Translations under genes and position numbers: made by a program
The notes under the pieces: generated by a model
Database searches by the model: none
The model's input: only the letters and a program-made list of their open reading frames with translations
Told to the model about the DNA's origin: nothing
Assembly: GCA_002310015.1 (NCBI GenBank)
Contig: DBYQ01000086.1
Location: 1-30,123, forward strand
Source: Bacteroidales bacterium UBA1182
GTDB taxonomy: Bacteria; Bacteroidota; Bacteroidia; Bacteroidales; Bacteroidaceae
DNA: 30,123 nt
Direction of reading: 5' to 3'
In this document: piece by piece, positions 16,307 through 24,098 of the stretch
How positions within the stretch are numbered: position 1 is the stretch's first letter
Layout of the letters: the number at the start of each line of letters is the position of its first letter

Positions 16307-16561
16307 TCACTTCTTGCTTTCTGCAATGATCTCAAGGGCTCTATCCAGAACTGTCGTGTCATCCAGAACAACGCAACCGCCGTTTGGTCCCGGCTCAATA
16401 TGAAAACCTACTGCTGAACCTTTCTTGTAGTCTGTACCTCCAAAGAAGTTTCTAACAGTCTCTACATCGAGATTCAGCTCATTGGCAATTCTGTGGATAC
16501 TGCCCTCTGGAAGTTGCGCCTTGATCTGGCGCAGTTCATTGAATGTGATTAATCTGGTCAT
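16307..16561 (-). CDS. Small HTH DNA-binding protein
   Basis: An 84-residue protein. I start it at the ATG giving MTRLITFNELRQIK; the 15 residues that could be added upstream are encoded partly in repeat DNA. Residues about 18-40 (EGSIHRIANELNLDVETVRNFF) look like a helix-turn-helix. The C-terminal half, with HIEPGPNGGCVVLDD, is a compact conserved-looking segment. I recall similar small Bacteroidales proteins annotated only as DNA-binding. It is the last gene of the Bat run, 69 bases after the PAP2 gene, with AATTGAAA repeats between them and directly at its stop codon. Regulatory function is inferred; its targets are unknown. Confidence 0.75.
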   Translation of the reverse strand: MTRLITFNELRQIKAQLPEGSIHRIANELNLDVETVRNFFGGTDYKKGSAVGFHIEPGPNGGCVVLDDTTVLDRALEIIAESKK

Positions 16562-16590
16562 AAGCATTAAAATTAGGTTATTATCAAATA

Positions 16591-16615
16591 AATTTTCAAT
16601 TTTCAATTTTCAATT
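16591..16615. repeat. AATTGAAA-type repeat between the PAP2 and HTH genes
   Basis: Three and a half units of TTTTCAA are read on the plus strand, the same unit found in the inverted repeat at 16154-16301. It lies in the 69-bp gap, with its edge 15 bases from the PAP2 stop codon. Confidence 0.8.
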
Positions 16616-16630
16616 GTAATTTGACTTTGG

Positions 16631-17332
16631 TCAATTTACAAAGCACGCTCCAATCAATATAACCGAGTATGTACCAAACAGCACACACAAGAAAATAAAC
16701 ACGTCATTGCGCATAAATCCGGACTTTGTATATAAAAGACTGGATCTGTGCACATTAAGATAATCCCGGTCTTTACGTGACACAAGTAAGTAGAGCCAGT
16801 AAGTAAAACTGCCTATCAGGCTTCCTGCAATGGCACCTACCAATATGTCACCTATAAAATGTACGCCAAGATAAGTTCTTATCAATGCGTTGAGTATTGC
16901 CCAAATCCCGACTGACAGGCTGAACAGTCTGTCCCTAACAAGCCAGATGAACAATGCTACCAGGCCGAATGAATTGGCCGCGTGGCTTGAGAAAAAACCG
17001 TAAAGTCCTCCACGATAGCCGTTTACGGTATCAACCATATCCAGAATAAAGGGATCACGTGTAGGTCTTAGCCTGTGAAACAGAGGTTTAAATACTGATG
17101 ATGACAATTGGTCACACAACAATATGGTGAGAGCCACCATCAGAAGCACAAATAGAATTCTTTTAGGGTTTACATTCCTTATTATCAGGAATATAGCAGC
17201 AAGAGCAAGAGGAATCCACACAATGACTGAAGTAAATAAATTGGCCACACCATCCCAGAAAAGGGAGTCGCTGCCATTTACTGACAGCGTGGCCAATCTG
17301 TCTGTCTCTATGAGACCCTGTGCTTCTGTCAT
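16631..17332 (-). CDS. PAP2-family membrane phosphatase
   Basis: A 233-residue integral membrane protein of the PAP2 superfamily. The three phosphatase motifs are recognisable: KPLFHRLRP (motif 1), FFSSHAANSFG (motif 2) and RTYLGVHFIGD (motif 3). The catalytic histidines are in SSH and GVHFIGD. About five to six hydrophobic segments are present. Family members dephosphorylate lipid phosphates such as undecaprenyl pyrophosphate, phosphatidic acid, phosphatidylglycerophosphate or lipid A; the substrate here cannot be decided. It starts 10 bases after batE, so it is probably part of the Bat transcript. Confidence 0.88.
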   Translation of the reverse strand: MTEAQGLIETDRLATLSVNGSDSLFWDGVANLFTSVIVWIPLALAAIFLIIRNVNPKRILFVLLMVALTILLCDQLSSSVFKPLFHRLRPTRDPFILDMVDTVNGYRGGLYGFFSSHAANSFGLVALFIWLVRDRLFSLSVGIWAILNALIRTYLGVHFIGDILVGAIAGSLIGSFTYWLYLLVSRKDRDYLNVHRSSLLYTKSGFMRNDVFIFLCVLFGTYSVILIGACFVN

Positions 17333-17342
17333 TCCATTGTGG

Positions 17343-18143
17343 TTAAATGATTTCCATTACATTAACCGGTACCCAACCTGTATTGCCGTCCTCTAACCTT
17401 ATTTCTACCCACTCTTTCATTGAAGAATCCAGTATCTGTACCTTACGTCCTTCATGAATGATAAACAGGTCTGTACCGCTGCTGGTGGGTGTACTCTTGA
17501 CCGTAACGCTCGGTGACATGATTATTGCCGTATCACGGTTCCGGATATTTCCCATCTGCGTTGTAGCGAAGATAAATGATAAAATGGACAAAAGCAAGAA
17601 AATTACGCTAAAAGAAAAAGATATTTTACGGAGGGCACGTTTCTTTGAAAACAGTAAAACTCCCGTAAACAGTATGGCAGCTGCAAACAGAATAACCGTC
17701 ATAATAGCCCATCCGTTTACGTCAAGCGCGGCCAAGAGTTTCTTAAACCACACTACAATAAAGAGTTGGTTTACCTGATTTACCTTATCTACCGTTTTGG
17801 TACGTGCCAGCTCCAGATTAAACTTGATATCAGGATCTGACGGATCAATCAGATATGCACGCTCGTAACAGAGAATAGCCTTGGCTACCTCATCACGTTT
17901 AAGCCAGCAATTGCCCAAATTCATATATAATGTAGCGTTAACGCCCTGATTTTCAATGATTGACTCATATATGCCTATAGCGGTAAGGTAATCCCCCTGA
18001 ATATAAGCGCTATCAGCTTCAGCAAGCGTAGGTAATGCATTAGCCTTGGTGGAATCTGCAACCAGGCTCATCATTCCGTCATCCTCCTGCGCCATTCCCA
18101 GCACCGGAAGAACCATCAATATAATAGCTAATATCTTTTTCAT
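17343..18143 (-). CDS. batE: BatE: TPR and SH3-domain membrane protein
   Basis: A 266-residue protein with a signal peptide (MKKILAIILMVLPVLGMAQ). Two or more TPR units follow (DYLTAIGIYESII and ATLYMNLGNCWLKRDEVAKAILCYERA). Two membrane segments come next (around VNGWAIMTVILFAAAILFTG and FSVIFLLLSILSFIFA). A bacterial SH3 domain lies at the C-terminus (VKSTPTSSGTDLFIIHEG to GNTGWVPVNVMEII). The reading frame is open 20 residues further upstream, but those residues are encoded by the 41-bp repeat, so I start at 18143, the ATG with the signal peptide. BatE is part of the Bacteroides aerotolerance system; its exact biochemical role is not established. Confidence 0.88.
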   Translation of the reverse strand: MKKILAIILMVLPVLGMAQEDDGMMSLVADSTKANALPTLAEADSAYIQGDYLTAIGIYESIIENQGVNATLYMNLGNCWLKRDEVAKAILCYERAYLIDPSDPDIKFNLELARTKTVDKVNQVNQLFIVVWFKKLLAALDVNGWAIMTVILFAAAILFTGVLLFSKKRALRKISFSFSVIFLLLSILSFIFATTQMGNIRNRDTAIIMSPSVTVKSTPTSSGTDLFIIHEGRKVQILDSSMKEWVEIRLEDGNTGWVPVNVMEII

Positions 18144-18148
18144 TTTTC

Positions 18149-18210
18149 CAATTATGTCACTTCGTTCCATGATTTTTGTCGCGAATCGGATTTCAATTTT
18201 CAATTCTCAA
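18149..18210. repeat. Composite intergenic repeat between batD and batE
   Basis: Bases 18149-18189 are a 41-bp element that recurs at 24009-24049 with two mismatches. Next to it (18190-18210) lies a TTTCAATTTTCAATTCTCAA run that abuts the batD stop codon (18211-18213). Together they fill almost the whole 67-bp gap inside the operon. Confidence 0.85.
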
Positions 18211-20082
18211 TTATTTAATTGAGCCTTCAATCTGCCCAATCACGCTTACGGCCTGCTCATAAAGACGGTCCATCTTTCCGGAATCATCACCTGGAGCATA
18301 TCGGGCAAACTCACAGTTATCCAACAGACCTATAACCAGTTTAACCGGCTCATCAGATACATTCCTGCGTTTCAGTTCAGCCTCAATGTTATCCTTGGAG
18401 AGTTCTGCCACAGGTATAGCCAGCTTATCGCCGAAATAACCCTGTAAGGCACGCATCATCTCATCATAGAAATCATCCTTACGGCCCTCCTTCATCAGTT
18501 TGCGGGCCACCTTAAGACGTTTGGTAGCCACAGAGCTGGCCTTCTTGACCTTTACCTTGGCAGCATTGGCACTGTCAGCAATACGTTTGCGTGATATGAG
18601 AACGAGTACCAGCAGAATTGCAAGCGGCAGGATAAGACAGAGATAGAACAGGAATGAGCCGAAGAACTGGACATCAGTTGATTTAAGCACCGTAGGAGTT
18701 GAATGGAAACGTACATCCTGACCTACAAACTTAAGGTCCTCCTTGTTTACGTATGATACCGATGTCTGTGACTCTCCTCCACCCTGCCCTTTGGCTACGT
18801 TCAGGGTATATTCATCGGTCTTGAGGGTCTTGTAACTGCCGCTCTTGGGATCAAAGTACTGGAACTCCAGAGCCGGAATGGTGTATTGGCCGGCGTGACG
18901 GGGTATTGCCAGGTATTCATATACCTTGTTTCCGGTCTGACGGCCTCCCTTGATGGTATATTTGTTCTCAACCTTGGGATCATATATGTCAAAATCCTGC
19001 GGAAACTTAATCTCTGGGGTCTTAACCAGCTTGAGGTTACCTGTACCGGACAGTATTACACGTATGGTAACGGCATCATTGGCTGTAACATCCGTACTGT
19101 TTATGGTAGAACTGATGTTGAAGTCACCCACGCCGCCGTAGAAAGCATTTGTCTTGCCCTGTGGAAGCGGCTTTACATTAATCTTTATAGTACGTGTAGT
19201 AAGCTCTCTCTTAACCTCAACATATCTGGATGAGTTGAAGAACATGTCAAACACGTCATTGCTCCTGTTCTCAACACGCTGTGCCACAACACCCTCAAAA
19301 GGTGTAGCCGGTATCTCCAGCTCTCCTGAATGCTGCGGGAACAGAACATACTGAAGCCATACCATAGTCTGGTAGTTACGGCCGTTGTAATGTTCCAGAT
19401 TGAACTCTTTCTGCTGCGGGAGCTCCACCTCCTGAACATGGAAGTTTTTGAGGTCAGGCATCTTGCTGCTCATGGTCTGCAAATCAACAGACGGCAGTTT
19501 ATAAATCTTGAATGTAAGCAAAAGAGCCTCCTGCTCATATACAGTGGTCTTGTCAACAGTGGCAAGCATAAAAAGGTCTTCACCGCTTCCTGCCGTTGAG
19601 GACTGACCCGATGACTGTTGCTGACGGGCCTGTCCGCTCCCCTGCCCCTGGCTCTGCTGCTGAGATGACGCCTGGTCAGGCGGCAAAACCTTGATTGTCA
19701 GTTTGTTTGATGTCAGCTGCTTGCCGTTGGCTTTTATGGTAGCACCGTCAATTGATACATCACCCTCTTCAGTTGCTACAGCAACATAGGTATAAGTCAG
19801 TGTATATGTGCTAGTTACCTGGCCATTGTAAATGGAAGTGCTTGATGATGTAGATGTGTTAGGGCCGCTCAGGATATTGATGCTCTTCATGTCCGGAGCA
19901 CGGAACTCCTTGGCATCGCGCGTGTTAACCTTATATGTTATCCTGAAACGCTCGCCAAGTACCACGGCCTGCGGAGCCTGGGCGGTAAATGTGGCGTCCT
20001 GGGCAACTGCCTTTACTCCGGTCAGCAGAATTAGCATGACCGCGGGTAACAGTAGTCTTCTTGTCTTTTCCGATATATTCAT
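18211..20082 (-). CDS. batD: BatD oxygen-tolerance protein
   Basis: A 623-residue protein with a signal peptide (cleavage near AVAQ, residue 28). Beta-rich extracytoplasmic domains follow, then one membrane segment near residues 475-497 (FLFYLCLILPLAILLVLVLI). The cytoplasmic helical C-terminal domain includes QGYFGDKLAIPVAELSKDNI. Residues 137-167 are Gln/Ser/Gly-rich, a flexible linker. BatD proteins are thought to help display or assemble the BatA/BatB VWA proteins in the aerotolerance complex. It begins one base after the batC stop, so translation is probably coupled. Its C-terminal domain resembles that of the protein at 22917-23993. Confidence 0.9.
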   Translation of the reverse strand: MNISEKTRRLLLPAVMLILLTGVKAVAQDATFTAQAPQAVVLGERFRITYKVNTRDAKEFRAPDMKSINILSGPNTSTSSSTSIYNGQVTSTYTLTYTYVAVATEEGDVSIDGATIKANGKQLTSNKLTIKVLPPDQASSQQQSQGQGSGQARQQQSSGQSSTAGSGEDLFMLATVDKTTVYEQEALLLTFKIYKLPSVDLQTMSSKMPDLKNFHVQEVELPQQKEFNLEHYNGRNYQTMVWLQYVLFPQHSGELEIPATPFEGVVAQRVENRSNDVFDMFFNSSRYVEVKRELTTRTIKINVKPLPQGKTNAFYGGVGDFNISSTINSTDVTANDAVTIRVILSGTGNLKLVKTPEIKFPQDFDIYDPKVENKYTIKGGRQTGNKVYEYLAIPRHAGQYTIPALEFQYFDPKSGSYKTLKTDEYTLNVAKGQGGGESQTSVSYVNKEDLKFVGQDVRFHSTPTVLKSTDVQFFGSFLFYLCLILPLAILLVLVLISRKRIADSANAAKVKVKKASSVATKRLKVARKLMKEGRKDDFYDEMMRALQGYFGDKLAIPVAELSKDNIEAELKRRNVSDEPVKLVIGLLDNCEFARYAPGDDSGKMDRLYEQAVSVIGQIEGSIK

Positions 20083-20083
20083 A

Positions 20084-20848
20084 TTACCAATCTTTTTCCA
20101 AAGGTTTCTTGGGTTGGACCTTCATGAGCTGTTCCTGAACACGCTCCTGGACATCCTTCTCATCCTGCATGGCAGCTTCCAGAATCTGCTCGGCATTCTC
20201 CTGCGACATATCCTGTTGCTGTTCCTGCTGCTCTTGTTCCTGTTGCTGCTGATCCTGCTGATCTTGCTGTTGTTGCTGTTGATCCTGCTGCTGTTGCTGC
20301 TGATCCTGCTGTTGTTGATCCTTATTCTGATCCTGTTGCTGTTGCTGGTCTTGTTGCTGCTGTTGGAGCATACGCTGTGCCAGAATCAGATTATAACGTG
20401 TCTCATCATCCTGTGGATTGTTACGCAGAGCCTGCTTGTATGATTCCACAGCCTTGTCATACTGCTCACACATGTGGTAAACCACTCCGGTGTTATGATA
20501 TGTCTTGGCCAGGTCCTCCTTACATCTGTTCAGTTCCTTGGGGCTTGCCTCCGGATTCTCCATCAGCTCCTTTTTCTTCAGTTCAAGGGCATTGGCTGTC
20601 TTACGGTACTGCTCAACCGCCTCATTGGGCTTTTGTTGCGCAGTATAGGAATTGCCCAGGTTAAATGTTCCCTCGTACATTTCAGGATTCATGTCCACAG
20701 CCTTGAGGTAGTTCTCCTCAGCCTTTATGAACAGACTGTCCTCAAACATACGGTTTCCCTTACGTATAAATGAGCGGTCTGACCGTTGTGCAAAAGCACC
20801 GGTCATAGACGCAGCTATAATACAAATCATCAAAACTACCTTTTTCAT
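20084..20848 (-). CDS. batC: BatC: TPR protein with Gln/Asp-rich tail
   Basis: A 254-residue protein with a signal peptide ending near AFAQ (residue 21). TPR units follow (MYEGTFNLGNSYTAQQKPNEAVEQY and TGVVYHMCEQYDKAVESYKQA). A striking Gln/Asp/Glu-rich tract lies at residues 162-212 and is encoded by CTG/TTG-type repeats (20213-20365 on the plus strand). A charged helical C-terminus follows. It overlaps batB by four bases (ATGA), a classic coupling arrangement. The TPR part probably binds other Bat proteins in the periplasm. The tract may vary in length between strains because its DNA is repetitive. Confidence 0.9.
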   Translation of the reverse strand: MKKVVLMICIIAASMTGAFAQRSDRSFIRKGNRMFEDSLFIKAEENYLKAVDMNPEMYEGTFNLGNSYTAQQKPNEAVEQYRKTANALELKKKELMENPEASPKELNRCKEDLAKTYHNTGVVYHMCEQYDKAVESYKQALRNNPQDDETRYNLILAQRMLQQQQQDQQQQQDQNKDQQQQDQQQQQQDQQQQQQDQQDQQQQEQEQQEQQQDMSQENAEQILEAAMQDEKDVQERVQEQLMKVQPKKPLEKDW

Positions 20849-21888
20849 TTTCCTTTCTCCTCCTCTTCAGTTTTGAAAAGACTGAAATTCCTGAGCCGCG
20901 GGTTACGGCTCTCACAGATGAATATCTCAAGCAGCAGGATAATCAGGATCATCCAGGCTATTATCCCGAACTGCTCATCATACTCTGTATATACTGTGGT
21001 CTCCACATCAGCCTTGGCCAGTTTGTCAAGCTCCGTCTGGAGCGCCTTCTGGGCAGCATTTGAGTTATCCACATAGAAATATACGCCATTACCGGCAGCA
21101 GCTATCTTGCGGCACATCTCCTCATTGAGACGTGTTACCACTACATTGCCATCCTTATCCCTGCGGAAATCACCGCTTCGCTCACCCGGAATGGGTGAAC
21201 CTGACGGCAGGCCGACTCCCAGGACATATACCATATATCCCTTCTCAGCTGCGGCCTTAGCAGCCTCCTCAGCCCCACCCTCATGGTTCTCACCATCGGT
21301 AATCACTATTATAGCCTTACCTATCCCTTCATTAGGAGTAAAACTGCGGGTGGCCAGCTCAATAGCCGTCTTGATATCCGTTCCCTGACGCGTTATCAAC
21401 GCAGGTGATATGGTATTCAGGAATACCTTGGCCGATATAAAATCACTAGTAATGGGCAACTGCACAAAAGCATCACCGGCAAATACTATCAGGCCTATCT
21501 TGTCATCCTTGAACTGATCAACCAGGTTTGAGATTATACGCTTGGATTTCTCCAGACGGTTGGGAGCAACATCATCGGCTAGCATGGAGTTTGATATATC
21601 CAGGGCTATGACCGTCTCGATGCCCTTTCTTGTTACGGTCTCCTGCTTGGAACCGAACTGCGGTCTGGCCAGCAGGAAACAGCACAGCGTATATGCTGAG
21701 AACAGCAGCCAGAACTTGATATTGGGACGTACGGTTGAGACATCGGGCATGAGTTGTGAAATAAGCTCTCCGTCACCATACTCGGCCAGTTTCCTGCGCC
21801 TGCGGATATTAGAGAAGATATGCAGTGCTACCAGCACCGGTACCAGCGCCAGCAGATAGAGATATTCAGGATTAGCGAACTTGAACAT
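20845..21888 (-). CDS. batB: BatB: VWA-domain membrane protein
   Basis: A 347-residue protein. An N-terminal membrane segment (YLYLLALVPVLVALHIF) and a second one (FWLLFSAYTLCCFLLA) come before a von Willebrand A domain with the MIDAS motif DISNS. A last membrane segment (IIAWMILIILLLEIFI) lies near the C-terminus. I start at the ATG at 21888: the frame can begin two codons earlier at a TTG, but the AAGGAG ribosome binding site is well placed only for the ATG. The VWA domain is expected to bind a partner through a metal ion. It is a paralogue of the upstream batA product, and gene order and coupling put it in the same complex. Confidence 0.9.
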   Translation of the reverse strand: MFKFANPEYLYLLALVPVLVALHIFSNIRRRRKLAEYGDGELISQLMPDVSTVRPNIKFWLLFSAYTLCCFLLARPQFGSKQETVTRKGIETVIALDISNSMLADDVAPNRLEKSKRIISNLVDQFKDDKIGLIVFAGDAFVQLPITSDFISAKVFLNTISPALITRQGTDIKTAIELATRSFTPNEGIGKAIIVITDGENHEGGAEEAAKAAAEKGYMVYVLGVGLPSGSPIPGERSGDFRRDKDGNVVVTRLNEEMCRKIAAAGNGVYFYVDNSNAAQKALQTELDKLAKADVETTVYTEYDEQFGIIAWMILIILLLEIFICESRNPRLRNFSLFKTEEEEKGK

Positions 21889-21905
21889 AATCAATCACTC
21901 CTTTT

Positions 21906-22904
21906 TTATGGTATCGTTCTGAGAACGGTCTGTTTTAGCAGTATAGAGAGCAGAAGACTCAGTATCAGAGCCAGCGCAAGCGGCTGATACTCCTCCTGGT
22001 TCTTGCTGAACTCCTTGACCTGAAGTTTGGTGCGCTCCAGTTTGTCAATCTCCTCATAAACCTCCTTCAGCTTGCTGTTGCTGGTAGCGCGGTAATATTG
22101 ACCGCTTGCAGTCTGGGCAATCTGACGGAGCACATTCTCGTCAATCTCAACGGCCACATTGATATATTGCTTGCCGAATGCACCTTGCACCGGATACGGC
22201 GCCGTGCCATTCGTGCCTACTCCGATAGTATAAACCCTGATTCCAAAGCTCTTGGCCATCTCAGCAGCAGTCATAGGCGATATCTCACCACGGTTGTTTG
22301 AACCGTCAGTAAGCAGTATGATAACCTTTGATTTAGCCTGACTGTCCTTAAGGCGGCTTATGGCATTGGCCAGTCCCATACCTATGGCTGTGCCGTCCTC
22401 AATTATACCCTTGGCTGCAATGTCACTGCTCACGTTCTGGAACATATTTAGCAGAACGGCATGATCAACCGTCATAGGGCACTGTGTAAACGCCTCACCG
22501 GCAAAAATGGTCAGACCGATGTTGTCATTTGGGCGTCCGTTTATGAATTCCGATGCCACCTGCTTGGCAGCCTCAATACGGTTAGGCTTGAGATCCTCAG
22601 CCAGCATACTCGTGGATACGTCAACGCAAAGCATTATGTCAATACCCTCAATCTCAGTATCCTGCCAACGGTCGGTTGTCTGCGGGCGCGCCAGAATAAG
22701 TGACAGCAGGACTATGGCCACCATGTCAAGGATAAACGGAACATGTATAAGGTAATATTTCCAGCTCTTTCTAAGGCCGCCGTACATGGATGTGGTAGGC
22801 ACAGAGAGTGTGGCACGCCGCTTGTTAACCTTGAGCACATACCAGATAATGCACGGTATGACAAGAAGCATCAAAAGCAAATATGCACTGTTTGCAAATG
22901 TCAT
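21906..22904 (-). CDS. batA: BatA: VWA-domain membrane protein
   Basis: A 332-residue protein with the BatB-like layout: an N-terminal membrane segment (YLLLMLLVIPCIIWYVL), a second one near residue 60, and a von Willebrand A domain with MIDAS motif DVSTS in LCVDVSTSMLAEDLKPNR. A C-terminal membrane segment (ALALILSLLLSILL) ends the protein. In B. fragilis the batA-batE operon was linked to tolerance of oxygen. It is encoded 12 bases after the BatD-like protein and 17 bases before batB, so it is surely in the same transcript. Confidence 0.92.
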   Translation of the reverse strand: MTFANSAYLLLMLLVIPCIIWYVLKVNKRRATLSVPTTSMYGGLRKSWKYYLIHVPFILDMVAIVLLSLILARPQTTDRWQDTEIEGIDIMLCVDVSTSMLAEDLKPNRIEAAKQVASEFINGRPNDNIGLTIFAGEAFTQCPMTVDHAVLLNMFQNVSSDIAAKGIIEDGTAIGMGLANAISRLKDSQAKSKVIILLTDGSNNRGEISPMTAAEMAKSFGIRVYTIGVGTNGTAPYPVQGAFGKQYINVAVEIDENVLRQIAQTASGQYYRATSNSKLKEVYEEIDKLERTKLQVKEFSKNQEEYQPLALALILSLLLSILLKQTVLRTIP

Positions 22905-22916
22905 GGCTCGTTTCTT

Positions 22917-23993
22917 TTAGAAGAACAGATAATACAACTTAAAAACGGACAGTACAAGGAACAACGTACCGGACAAAGCTGTGACCGTACCGGCCACAAA
23001 CAGCATGATACGCGCCTCCTTGCTTCGTTTCTCCTCAACAATAGTCTCTTCCTCCTTAGGTTGAAGCTCTGATTCCGGAACCTCAATCTTGGTATCATTT
23101 ACAAACTCCAATGCAGTAACCAGATTACGGTCATTCTCATTGAGCATGGGTTTGAACTTGGCAAACTTGACCATATCAGAAGTTGAAAGCAGATCCCTCA
23201 ACTCACTTAGAGACTCCCGGTCACGGCTCTCTTCAAGCTTCTCAAGTATCTCATCAGAGGTCATCTCGGTTGCGTTGAACCCGAACCTGTCATTGATATA
23301 TTCACGCAGTATATCCGTCAACTGCGTGTAATATCCCTTGGAATCCTCACTGTGAGGGCCTCCGGCCTGCCTCAGTTCCTCTATATCAGTGATTGCCCTG
23401 ACATGTGCCGGAACCTTGGGTTCAATCTTTATCTTTCTGATAATGGGTTTGTCATCACGATACCTGATAAACAGATATACCGCTATTACTATTGCCACAA
23501 TAGCCAATAACAAGAACAGAATCAGCCCTTTAACCTCATAGAACCGTATGGGGGCATTCAGATTGTCCTTAGGGCCGAATATCTGTTTCTCCTCACCTTC
23601 CGGGATATCATAAGTCATGAAGGCCAGCGCCAGACGGTTGGACTGATACTCGTTACCGTCCACATTTACCGTAATCGGCGCTATATATATCAAGGCTGAA
23701 TCAAAACAGGTTACGGTATAACTGCGTTTCACAGTCATACGCTTCCCGTTGTTGACATACTGGGTATCAGTCTTGACCGGCGGTATTATCTCCAATCCGG
23801 TTACGATAGTGTCACGGTATGCAGGAAAGTCTATCTTCTGCCCCGCATCACAGGTAACCTCCAGGTGAAGTCCGGTCTGCTGACCTATCCACATCATCAT
23901 GGAGTCCACCTCAGCCCTGACTACAACGTTCTGGGCCGATGCATACACAACGGAAGCAATGGTAAATATCAGATATATGAAGAATCTCTTCAT
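22917..23993 (-). CDS. BatD-like membrane protein of the Bat operon
   Basis: A 358-residue protein. I start at MKRFFIYLIFTIASVVYASAQ, a signal peptide; six more upstream codons are possible but fall in repeat DNA. A beta-rich extracytoplasmic domain is followed by a membrane segment (LILFLLLAIVAIVIAVYLFI), a helical cytoplasmic domain, and a second membrane segment at the very C-terminus (IMLFVAGTVTALSGTLFLVL). The helical part (REYINDRFGFNATEMTSDEI to DRNLVTALEFV) aligns by eye with the C-terminal domain of BatD. Its position between DUF58 and batA is where Bacteroidales carry an unnamed protein. It is probably a structural subunit of the same complex; this is inference. Confidence 0.75.
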   Translation of the reverse strand: MKRFFIYLIFTIASVVYASAQNVVVRAEVDSMMMWIGQQTGLHLEVTCDAGQKIDFPAYRDTIVTGLEIIPPVKTDTQYVNNGKRMTVKRSYTVTCFDSALIYIAPITVNVDGNEYQSNRLALAFMTYDIPEGEEKQIFGPKDNLNAPIRFYEVKGLILFLLLAIVAIVIAVYLFIRYRDDKPIIRKIKIEPKVPAHVRAITDIEELRQAGGPHSEDSKGYYTQLTDILREYINDRFGFNATEMTSDEILEKLEESRDRESLSELRDLLSTSDMVKFAKFKPMLNENDRNLVTALEFVNDTKIEVPESELQPKEEETIVEEKRSKEARIMLFVAGTVTALSGTLFLVLSVFKLYYLFF

Positions 23994-24002
23994 CTCAATT
24001 AT

Positions 24003-24098
24003 AATTCTCAATTATGTAACTTCGTTCCATGATTTTTGTCGCGACTCGGCCAACCAAGTAAACTTGATGGCTCTCACTGCTCCAAAAATTCTCAATTT
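24003..24098. repeat. Composite repeat between the DUF58 and BatD-like genes
   Basis: The 41-bp element (24009-24049) is flanked on both sides by AATTCTCAATT (24003-24012 and 24088-24097). The right flank includes the stop codon of the DUF58 gene (24092-24094). The 98-bp gap is the longest between genes in the operon, in contrast to spacings of 1-26 bases elsewhere except the other repeat sites. Confidence 0.8.

Noticed and set aside
18144..18203. Longer BatE N-terminus reading through the 41-bp repeat
   Set aside because: The added residues come from repeat DNA and would hide the signal peptide. The ATG at 18143 gives a normal secreted start.
19832..20443. 203-codon leucine-rich frame opposite batC and batD
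   Set aside because: The leucine run is the complement of the Gln-rich BatC tract, so it is not an independent gene.
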